Shown: in pieces, positions 36,907 to 44,155 of the stretch
Layout of the letters: each line of letters starts with the position of its first letter
How positions within the stretch are numbered: position 1 is the first letter of the stretch
Assembly: GCF_023100945.1 (NCBI RefSeq)
Contig: NZ_CP064689.1
Location: forward strand, 8,972,001-9,036,000
Length of the DNA: 64,000 nt
Reading direction: 5' to 3'
Source of the DNA: Bradyrhizobium sp. 200
GTDB taxonomy: Bacteria > Pseudomonadota > Alphaproteobacteria > Rhizobiales > Xanthobacteraceae
Notes under the pieces: generated by a model
Databases searched by the model: none
What the model was told of the DNA's origin: nothing
The model's input: only the letters and a program-made list of their open reading frames with translations
Made by a program: the position numbers and the translations under genes

Positions 36907-38225
36907 GCAGCTTTATTTCGCGCCAGTTCGTCGAGGCTTTCCTTCAAGGCCCGATCCAGGATTTCAACGGCCCTGTCGATTTCGTCGGTCGAGACGGTCA
37001 ACGGCGGTGCGATACGCCATACGGATCCGCGCTCGGGACGGCGACGGATGTTCATGCTCAACCCGTGCTCAAAGCATTTCTTCGTTGTCAGTCCGCCCAG
37101 TTGATGGGCCGCGCGCCTGCTGTTGCGATCCGTGACCAGTTCGACGCCGAGCAAGAGGCCTGCCCCTCTGATATCGCCGATCTGTTCATACTTTTGCTGC
37201 AACCCATCGAACCTGCTACGCAGATAGCCGCCCATGACGTTGGCCTGTTCGACGAGTTTTTCTGCGGCGATCACGCGGAGCACCGCCAGTCCCACCTCTG
37301 CCAACAGGGGATCGGATACGTGGCTGGTGTAGTAGGTGAAATGATCGTCGTGGAGCTTGTTCTCGATCTTCTCGGTAGTCGACACCGCGGCGAGCGGAAG
37401 CCCACCGCCAAGGGTCTTCGACATTGTCATGATGTCCGGAACAACTCCGAAATACTCTGACCCCGTCTTCCTCCCGATGCGTCCAAAGGCGGTTTGCGCT
37501 TCGTCGAAAATCAGGAGCATTCCACGATCGTCGGCAGCCTGGCGAAGCGCCTCCATGAACACCTTGGGAGGGACCAGCACGCCGCCAGCGCTGATGATGG
37601 GCTCGGCGATGATCGCGGCTCCACGCCCGGTCGACTGCATGTCGAACATCTTCAATGCGAGATCGAGATTGGCGAGAGCCGAGTCTTCAGCGTTACCCTT
37701 TTCGATATACGGCCTGTAGGCATTGGGCTCCGGAATGACAAAGACGCCGGGCGGCGGCACGCCATAGCCTTTTCGGTCGCTCGCCATGGAGACCGAGGCG
37801 GCCCCTCCGGTGATGCCATGCCATGAGCCACCAAGGACGAGCACTTCGTAACCGCCGGTGTACATCTTGGCCATCCGGATCGCGACTTCCGTCGCCTCTG
37901 AGCCGGTATTGATGAAGATTGACCTTTTGAGATCGCCCGGAAGCCAATCCTTCGCCAGAACTTGCGCGAGCTCGGCGACAACTTCAGGGATCATTCCGCT
38001 GAACAGGTGAAACGCTTTCTTCCCCGCACGCTCCACCGCCTCGACGATGGCGGGGTGATTGTGGCCGATCGTGGCGCACATCTGGCCTGACGTAAAATCG
38101 AGGTATTCGCGCCCATCGCTATCCGTGACGACAGTCCCCTTCGCGGAGGTAAAGAGATTCGGAAAGACGTCCCCGCCGTATCTGACAAGGAATTCGTCTG
38201 CGGCCTTTTTCAACGCTGACGTCAT
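36903..38225 (-). CDS. dgdA: Class III aminotransferase, 2,2-dialkylglycine decarboxylase-like
   Basis: The 440-residue PLP enzyme aligns from memory along its length with Burkholderia 2,2-dialkylglycine decarboxylase, which decarboxylates dialkylglycines such as 2-aminoisobutyrate and transfers the amino group to pyruvate. Active-site features are present: Gln48 in DFTSGQM, Ser76 in LFSGM, Trp135 in SWHG, Asp241 and Gln244 in DEAQT, PLP Lys270 in SKTLG and the Arg of WRIAPPLTVS. The Gln and Trp distinguish this enzyme from ordinary omega-aminotransferases. The LysR gene at 38399 is divergent, as dgdR is from dgdA in Burkholderia. The substrate assignment is inference, although a strong one. 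Confidence 0.75.
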   Translation of the reverse strand: MTSALKKAADEFLVRYGGDVFPNLFTSAKGTVVTDSDGREYLDFTSGQMCATIGHNHPAIVEAVERAGKKAFHLFSGMIPEVVAELAQVLAKDWLPGDLKRSIFINTGSEATEVAIRMAKMYTGGYEVLVLGGSWHGITGGAASVSMASDRKGYGVPPPGVFVIPEPNAYRPYIEKGNAEDSALANLDLALKMFDMQSTGRGAAIIAEPIISAGGVLVPPKVFMEALRQAADDRGMLLIFDEAQTAFGRIGRKTGSEYFGVVPDIMTMSKTLGGGLPLAAVSTTEKIENKLHDDHFTYYTSHVSDPLLAEVGLAVLRVIAAEKLVEQANVMGGYLRSRFDGLQQKYEQIGDIRGAGLLLGVELVTDRNSRRAAHQLGGLTTKKCFEHGLSMNIRRRPERGSVWRIAPPLTVSTDEIDRAVEILDRALKESLDELARNKAA

Positions 38226-38398
38226 ATGCTTTCCTCCGGCAAGCGGCGTCGATCGCCGCGAATGTAGGCGCGGCGCCGCCGAATCCGTTATTGGTTCGCG
38301 GGTTTATTCGAGCGGGAACCTGTTGCCTTGGGGCGTTCGTGGTATGACAATTGCGTTAGTGCACAACAAGTCCACGGCGACATTCGTACCGGGCGGCC

Positions 38399-39367
38399 AT
38401 GATGAGCGCCAATTCAAAAAATTCAGCAGCCGATGAAATTGAGTCAACGCATCGGCCCAGAATGCCACCGCTGAAGGCGCTGTTGGCATTTGAAGCAGCC
38501 TCGCGGCACGGCAGCTTTAGCCGCGCCGCCGAGGAACTGGGGGTCACGCCTTCCGCAATCAGCCACCACATCCAGAAGCTCGAGGACTTCCTTGGCGTTC
38601 AGGTCTTTTCTCGGCACGCCGGCCGCGCTGCCCTCACGAATGCCGGCCGCATCTACGCAGGCGAGATAGAGCGTGCTTTCGGAACGATCATGGGAGCGAC
38701 CAGACTGGTGGCTCCCCAATCTCAACGCGACCATCTGTTTATCGCGAGCGGTCCCAGTTTTGCAGCCAAGTGGCTGCAGCCACGGATCGGGAATTTTATA
38801 GAGCAATACCCGGGAATCGGGATCAGATTGTCGACGATCTCTGACCTGCGCGATCTCGAAACCATACGCTTCGACCTCGCTATTGCCTATGGGCGCCCTC
38901 CCGTCGTCAATGGCAGACAGGTCGAGCCGCTTTTGGCGGAACGCTTGCGCCCGTTATGCAGCCCGCGATTGGTCGAACAGATTCACCTTCGGGAGCTAAG
39001 CGATCTTGGCCGTGCCACCTTGATCCATTCCTCCAACGCGCTGACCTGGACTGACTATCTTCGAAATGTCGCTGGCTCGAATATCAGGGCACGTCACGAG
39101 CTCTGGTTCGATCGATCCACCATGGCCATAGACGCGGCCGTCGAAGGCTTGGGAGTGGTCCTGGAGAGCGAGCTTCTGGCTGCCGACGAACTGGAAAAGG
39201 GCACACTGGTCGCGCCGTTCGATCATCCCAAGTTCGAGGTTGAGACGGTCTCCTACTATCTTGTGCGGTCCGCCGAAGCAAAAAGCCGCAGCCATGTCGG
39301 CGCGTTCGAATCCTGGTTGCGCATGAAGCTCACGGCCGCGAACTTGCATACGGCAACGCTGGCGTGA
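38399..39367 (+). CDS. LysR-type regulator, DgdR-like position
   Basis: This 322-residue LysR-family regulator has an N-terminal winged helix-turn-helix (about residues 22-80) with MPPLKALLAFEAASRHGSFSR then AAEELGVTPSAISHHIQKLED, and an effector-binding domain after a linker helix. The motif resembles the GcvA subgroup. It is divergent from the dialkylglycine decarboxylase-like gene with a 173-bp shared promoter region, the usual arrangement for control of the neighbour. By analogy with Burkholderia DgdR it may respond to the enzyme's substrate. ATG 38399 is followed by another ATG at 38402, so the start is uncertain by one codon. Confidence 0.85.
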   Translation: MMSANSKNSAADEIESTHRPRMPPLKALLAFEAASRHGSFSRAAEELGVTPSAISHHIQKLEDFLGVQVFSRHAGRAALTNAGRIYAGEIERAFGTIMGATRLVAPQSQRDHLFIASGPSFAAKWLQPRIGNFIEQYPGIGIRLSTISDLRDLETIRFDLAIAYGRPPVVNGRQVEPLLAERLRPLCSPRLVEQIHLRELSDLGRATLIHSSNALTWTDYLRNVAGSNIRARHELWFDRSTMAIDAAVEGLGVVLESELLAADELEKGTLVAPFDHPKFEVETVSYYLVRSAEAKSRSHVGAFESWLRMKLTAANLHTATLA

Positions 39368-39421
39368 CGTGTGCCGCCCGATGCTGCCGGGCCGGTGGCG
39401 CAAAGCGGACGATACAATCAA

Positions 39422-40639
39422 TTATCGACGAGTTGCTGGTGGCGGCTTCTGCACCGTCGGTGCGGCGGCGGCCAAAATGTCCGCGCGTACACCGTTCCTC
39501 GGCGGATAGATCCGCTGCTGGTTGATCACTTGCTTGGTCACCTTGGCGGGGGCTCCGGATGTGTAGAGCTGGCGATCCCATCCGACGGTATGAAGTGCTC
39601 CCCAGGTTCCGAGATCGAGCACGGTTACATACCAATCGATGTGGAGTGGAAGCATCGGCTGTCCAAGCAAATCAGCCACAACGTTATTCCCGGCAAAGCG
39701 GCCCATCGGTCTTGCGAACTGGCAGGACATCACGGTGGAATGTTCACCGTCCACGACGCAGGAAGCCACATCGCCGGCGGCAAAGATGTTTGTCGCACCG
39801 GCAACGCGCATGAAATGATCCACATGGAGGCGGCCAAGCCGATCCCGCTCAACCGCCATCGTCTGGACCACGGGGCTTGCCCGCATGCCCGCGCACCACA
39901 CGACCGTCCGTGTCGGGATCATTTCACCGGAGCTCAGCGTGACGCTGCTTGCGTCGACAGAAGTGACCGTTACGTTGAGCCGCGTTTCCACACCCAGCGC
40001 CGCCAACGCTTCGCTGACGATCGGGCGTGCTTGTTCTCCGATCGTCTCGCCCACAACAGGGTTTGGATCGACGAGAATGACGCGCCGGCTGCCTGAGAGG
40101 CCCGCCTTTTCGAGCTTGCCTGGCATCTCCGTTGCGACTTCGATGCCCGTAAAGCCGGCGCCCACGATGACCACCGTGGCAAGGCCTTCCGAAACCGCTT
40201 GCTTGCCCAATGCGGCGAGGTGCGTGTCGAGCCGAACGGCCGCCGCGTAAGTATCCACGTCAAAGCCGTTGGACGTCAGCCCGGGTATTGCAGGGCGCAC
40301 CAATTGGCTGCCGAGCGCCAGCACCAGCCGATCGTATCCTATGACCTCGCTGCCGCCATTCGTTGTGACGCTCACATGTTGCTTGACGGGATCTATTCCC
40401 TGGACCTCGGCAACCCTGTGATCGACCCCAGCCGGGTCAAGCAGCTCGACGAGCGGTATGGCCGCATCGCTGATGTCGACCTCATAGTTGCGTACCCTGA
40501 TGTTGTGGTAGGCGTTGCGATCGACGACGAGTATTTCGACATACACTGCCGCTGCGCCGATTTCGTCGCGCTTGCGCGCAGCACCAAGGGCGGCCCAGAG
40601 CCCTGCGAATCCCGCACCAAGGACAACAATGCGCGCCAT
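39422..40639 (-). CDS. Type II NADH dehydrogenase-like FAD oxidoreductase
   Basis: This 405-residue flavoprotein has two dinucleotide-binding loops: VVLGAGFAGLWAALGAAR at the N-terminus for FAD and VVIVGAGFTGIEVATEM near residue 165 for NAD(P)H. TNIFAAGDVA near residue 300 is the second FAD contact, typical of NDH-2 and related disulfide-type oxidoreductases. It lacks the CxxxxC of thiol reductases. NDH-2 enzymes pass electrons from NADH to quinone without pumping protons. A membrane-anchoring tail is not evident, so a soluble ferredoxin- or quinone-type reductase is also possible. It is convergent with the LysR gene. Confidence 0.82.
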   Translation of the reverse strand: MARIVVLGAGFAGLWAALGAARKRDEIGAAAVYVEILVVDRNAYHNIRVRNYEVDISDAAIPLVELLDPAGVDHRVAEVQGIDPVKQHVSVTTNGGSEVIGYDRLVLALGSQLVRPAIPGLTSNGFDVDTYAAAVRLDTHLAALGKQAVSEGLATVVIVGAGFTGIEVATEMPGKLEKAGLSGSRRVILVDPNPVVGETIGEQARPIVSEALAALGVETRLNVTVTSVDASSVTLSSGEMIPTRTVVWCAGMRASPVVQTMAVERDRLGRLHVDHFMRVAGATNIFAAGDVASCVVDGEHSTVMSCQFARPMGRFAGNNVVADLLGQPMLPLHIDWYVTVLDLGTWGALHTVGWDRQLYTSGAPAKVTKQVINQQRIYPPRNGVRADILAAAAPTVQKPPPATRR

Positions 40640-40938
40640 ATGATTTTCCCGAACGCTCGGCTGGAGCTAATCTCGCGGGAGGAACGGAATCAAGCTTGTT
40701 GGGCCAGCCCCGTTGAGCCAGCCTTGGCGGACGCCAAGCGACCGCGCCAGCGCCCCGACAGTATTTCTGATTTTCCGAAATTAACTTGACGGCAAACCCA
40801 AATCAGCAATACATCGATTTCGTCCCGTCCCGATACGAGGGGCGTTTCGCGATCGTCACAAGCGCGGGGCGGGATGCGGTGGACGCGGATGTGCCTTTGA
40901 CGAATGGTGCGGATGCGTACGGTGAAGTCGTGTGGTCC

Positions 40939-41170
40939 TGACGCCCCGATGCTGGCGTCAAGTTCGTGAGAAGCAAGCTTCTCACGGGCGACGGTGACAA
41001 CGAGCCCGGCCCGCCGGGGAGAGCACGATATAAGCCGTAAAACCATTGCGCAGGGAATGTCGGATGCCTCCGCTGCCCTGTATGCTCGTGTGCGCCTCTA
41101 TCCACCTATTGCACACGAGACCGCGGGTGCAGCGTGCACCCGGCATTCCCTGCGCCCTCTCTTTGGAGGG
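40939..41170. ncRNA. Candidate structured RNA or complex repeat
   Basis: The segment holds six inverted pairs: TGACGCC/GGCGTCA (40939/40954), CGTGAGAAG/CTTCTCACG (40965/40978), a long-range 12-base pair GCGCAGGGAATG/CATTCCCTGCGC (41048/41144) enclosing CGTGTGC/GCACACG (41087/41111) and CGGGTGCA/TGCACCCG (41124/41135), and CCCTC/GAGGG (41155/41166). The two hairpins inside a closing stem form a branched fold. A weak frame on the minus strand (41105-40803) has no signal or motif and is probably a by-product. Strand, expression and function are unknown. Confidence 0.45.
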
Positions 41171-41227
41171 TTGAGGAAATTCGATAGCAAGCCTCGGGCG
41201 AATCGAGCCGCGAGATCGTGAAGGTGT

Positions 41228-41340
41228 GTCATCCCCCCGCTGTCGTCACCCGCGCAGGCGGGTGATCCAGTATTCCAGAGGCGCCAGCGATCAGATCGAT
41301 AGGCTGCGGCGTACTGGATACCCGCCTTCGCGGGTATGAC
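41228..41340. repeat. Dispersed palindromic repeat, family C (copy 2)
   Basis: Starts GTCATCCC and ends CCCGCCTTCGCGGGTATGAC. It has an inner CCAGTA / TACTGG pair and matches much of the copy at 16552-16672, including CCAGTATTCCAGAG. It follows the hairpin-rich segment and precedes the acyl-CoA ligase gene. Confidence 0.85.
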
Positions 41341-41507
41341 AGATGTGTCTGGGCGGGCACCAGAGAACAACTAACGCCGTGGAGGCCCAACCAGCTCCCA
41401 CCCCAGCCACTCCACGCAAGACAGCGTCCCTATATGCCCGCTCATCTGCCAGACAGAGTGCCATCGAGCAAAACAGGCGGCACGAGACCGCTGGACGTGG
41501 AGGAAGC

Positions 41508-43055
41508 ATGTCGTCGGTTCGCTATTACGACTGGATCGCGCATTTCGGCCGCCGCACGCCGGACAAGATCGCGGCCATCGATCTCGCGAGCGACCGCCGG
41601 CTGACCTACGCGCAGTTCGATGCGCGTATCTCGCGCCTCGCCACGCATCTGCGCGACAAACTCGGCGTCACGCGCGGCGACCGGGTCGCGGTGCTGGCGC
41701 TGAACACGACGGATACGCTGGAGGTGCAGTTCGCCTGTTTCCGGATCGGCGCGGTGTTCCTGCCGCTCAACACCCGCCTCACCGTTCCCGAGCTGCAATT
41801 CATCGTCAGCGATGCTTCGCCGAAGGTGATGATCCACGACACCGATCTCGCCGAGGTCGCGCTCACGGTCGCAAAGCTCTGCAACGTTTCATCCGCGCTG
41901 CTGCTCGGCGCTGATGGTTCCTACGAGGCGGCGATCGCGGCTTCGACGCCGCTCGATCATGCCGAGATGGTCACGCTCGATGACATCTCGACCATCATGT
42001 ATACCTCAGGCACGACGGGGCAGCCCAAGGGTGCGATCATCACCCATGGCATGACATTCTGGAACTGCGTCAACCTCGGCGGCCCCGCCTATGTCTCGCC
42101 GTCGACGGTATTGCTCACCGTGCTGCCGCTGTTTCACACCGGCGGGCTCAATTGCTACACCAACCCCGTGCTGCATGCCGGCGGCACCGTGTTGATCATG
42201 CGCACTTTCGATCCCGGCGCGGCGCTGCAACTGATCAGCGACCCATCCTACGGCATTACCCAGTTCTTCGGCGTGCCCGCGATCTACCAGTTCATGGCGC
42301 AGCATCCGTCGTTCGCGACGTCGGATTTCGGCCGCCTCGTGATCGGCGGCGTCGGCGGCGCGCCGATGCCGGTACCGCTGCTGAAAGTGTGGGAAGCGCG
42401 GGGCGTCGCCCTGCAGCAGGGCTATGGAATGACCGAGACGTCTCCGGCCGTGCTGGCACTCGACCGCGAGGATGCCGCGCGCAAGGTCGGCTCGTCCGGC
42501 AAGCCCGTGCTGCATACGGAAGTGCGGATCGTTCGCCCTGACGGAACCGACGCGGATGTCGGCGAACTCGGCGAGCTCTGGGTCAAGGGACCGAACGTCA
42601 CGCCCGGCTACTGGAACAGGCCGGACGCCAACCTGTCATCCTTCACCGACGGCTGGCTGCACACCGGCGATGCCACGCGCGTCGACGAAGAGGGCTTCTA
42701 CTACATCGTCGACCGCTGGAAGGACATGTACATTTCCGGCGGCGAGAACGTCTATCCGGCCGAGGTCGAGAGCGTGCTGCATCAGCTCACGGCAATCGCC
42801 GAGGCCGCCGTCATCGGCATTCCCAATGAGCAATGGGGCGAGGTCGGCATGGCGATCGTCGCGGTGAAGCCCGGACATACGCTGACACCAGCCGAAATTC
42901 ATGCGCATTGCGCGGCCAATCTGGCGCGGTTCAAATGCCCCAAGCTGATCGAGTTCGTCGATGCCCTGCCGCGCAATGCGACAGGGAAGATTCACAAGCC
43001 GACGCTGCGACAGAAATTCAACGCGCTGACGGCTACAGACAAGCTAGCGTCGTGA
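41508..43055 (+). CDS. AMP-dependent acyl-CoA ligase (long-chain type)
   Basis: The 515-residue enzyme activates a carboxylic acid to an acyl-CoA through acyl-AMP. It has the A3 loop IMYTSGTTGQPKGAI near residue 163, A5 YGMTETSPAV near residue 305, the hinge GWLHTGDATRVDEEGFYYIV near residue 382, the sugar-binding YISGGENVYPAEVE and the A10 Lys in NATGKIHK near residue 494. ATG 41508 follows GGAGGA four bases upstream. It is larger in family similarity to FadD/medium-chain ligases than to the ligase at 17970. The XRE gene lies convergently downstream. Substrate unknown. Confidence 0.9.
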   Translation: MSSVRYYDWIAHFGRRTPDKIAAIDLASDRRLTYAQFDARISRLATHLRDKLGVTRGDRVAVLALNTTDTLEVQFACFRIGAVFLPLNTRLTVPELQFIVSDASPKVMIHDTDLAEVALTVAKLCNVSSALLLGADGSYEAAIAASTPLDHAEMVTLDDISTIMYTSGTTGQPKGAIITHGMTFWNCVNLGGPAYVSPSTVLLTVLPLFHTGGLNCYTNPVLHAGGTVLIMRTFDPGAALQLISDPSYGITQFFGVPAIYQFMAQHPSFATSDFGRLVIGGVGGAPMPVPLLKVWEARGVALQQGYGMTETSPAVLALDREDAARKVGSSGKPVLHTEVRIVRPDGTDADVGELGELWVKGPNVTPGYWNRPDANLSSFTDGWLHTGDATRVDEEGFYYIVDRWKDMYISGGENVYPAEVESVLHQLTAIAEAAVIGIPNEQWGEVGMAIVAVKPGHTLTPAEIHAHCAANLARFKCPKLIEFVDALPRNATGKIHKPTLRQKFNALTATDKLAS

Positions 43056-43082
43056 TGGGAACTGCCCACAACACCCTGCGCT

Positions 43083-43182
43083 GTCATCGTCCGCGAAGGC
43101 GGACGATCCAGTACGCCGTGGCGTCGCGGCTTGATCACTACAGCCGGTGGCTACTGGATGCCCCGCCTTCGCGGGGCATGAC
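43083..43182. repeat. Dispersed palindromic repeat, family C (copy 3)
   Basis: The ends GTCATCGTCCGC and CCTTCGCGGGGCATGAC frame inner CCAGTA and TACTGG blocks. It lies between the convergent ligase and XRE genes and could end transcription from either. Confidence 0.85.
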
Positions 43183-43200
43183 GGAGAGAATCGGCGACGG

Positions 43201-43974
43201 CTATCCCGGCAGGAACAGCGCGAACGAATCATCTGTCGTCCGCCGCAAATGCTGGCGGTACAGCGCATGGTTGGGATCGTCGGACGAAATCCTGCCAAAG
43301 GTCGGGCTTTCGACCATCCTGATCGGCAAATAGGCGATCGGTGCCGCGATTGGCGTCAGCAACGAGCCGCGGCCCGCGAGCAGCGTCGTGATGATCCCGT
43401 ACATCTCACCCGAAATCGCAAGGTGCGCCACCGTGATCAGACGATGCTGGCCGTGCCGGTTGGTGACGAGATAGATGTGTCTCGACTGGTTCGGCACCGC
43501 GACTTCGCCAAACTGGGTATAGGCCGCGTCCTGCCGTTCGCTCTCGTGAAACACCAGCGACGAAGCCGCCGCGTCCCAGGCGATCTCGGTGCGGTAGGCG
43601 AAGATCGCTTCCTTGTCACCGAACGAGGGACGCACCGTGACATAGGTCCCTTCGATCCAGGCCACCGCACGGCGCGAATAGGCGCCCAGTCCGTCCGGCG
43701 CGACCTCGCCGTTGATAGCGGCCGCCGGGGGCGCCGGCCCCTCCGGCGTCTTGCGCAAGGAGACGCCGAGCGCCTGCTCCAGCCGCACCGTGGTGGCGAG
43801 CGTGAACGGGCGGCGGCCGCCCAGCACCTTCTCCAGCGTCGATAGGCTGAGCTTTGCGAGTTCGGCCAGGGATTGCCGAGAGATGCGGCGACGGGCGATC
43901 TCTTCACGAATGGTATCCGCGATCTGCCGGCTCTGCTCGGCGGAAAGCTGCTTGTCCGGCGTCGGCATCGTCAC
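43201..43974 (-). CDS. XRE-family helix-turn-helix regulator with C-terminal sensor domain
   Basis: This 257-residue regulator has an N-terminal Cro/C1-type helix-turn-helix (about residues 18-72; RRRISRQSLAELAKLSLSTL then EKVLGGRRPFTLATTVRLEQ), then a proline-rich linker and a 160-residue C-terminal domain with a beta-rich pattern (FVTVRPSFGDKEAIFAYRTE-like) that I do not recognise. It is divergent from the sortase-substrate gene at 44156 with about 180 bp between starts, so it could control the sortase pair. That link is inference. M3 is an alternative start. Confidence 0.82.
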   Translation of the reverse strand: MTMPTPDKQLSAEQSRQIADTIREEIARRRISRQSLAELAKLSLSTLEKVLGGRRPFTLATTVRLEQALGVSLRKTPEGPAPPAAAINGEVAPDGLGAYSRRAVAWIEGTYVTVRPSFGDKEAIFAYRTEIAWDAAASSLVFHESERQDAAYTQFGEVAVPNQSRHIYLVTNRHGQHRLITVAHLAISGEMYGIITTLLAGRGSLLTPIAAPIAYLPIRMVESPTFGRISSDDPNHALYRQHLRRTTDDSFALFLPG

Positions 43975-44155
43975 CTCTGGCTTATCCGCGCCAGTCTAGC
44001 AGACGCACAATCCATCACAAACCCGCACAAAACCGTCCCGGCCGTGGCGGAGCATGGTGGCGGGCGACCGAACAAGGCCGATCATTCCGCTCGCGCCAAA
44101 TCGCGCAATTCCGCAACGCTTCCAAGCGGCGAAAACGCCATTCGGAGTGAGCGAC

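Larger units (their letters stand above)
40640..41507. other. Gene-poor region, about 870 bases
   Basis: Between the NADH dehydrogenase gene (minus) and the acyl-CoA ligase (plus) there is no credible coding sequence. It contains a hairpin-rich structured segment (40939-41170) and a family C repeat (41228-41340). The first 300 bases contain only weak short frames and the promoter of the dehydrogenase gene. Confidence 0.7.

Noticed and set aside
40803..41105. Minus-strand frame of 100 codons inside the hairpin-rich segment
   Set aside because: No ribosome site, signal peptide or domain. It overlaps the nested inverted repeats, which explain the segment better.
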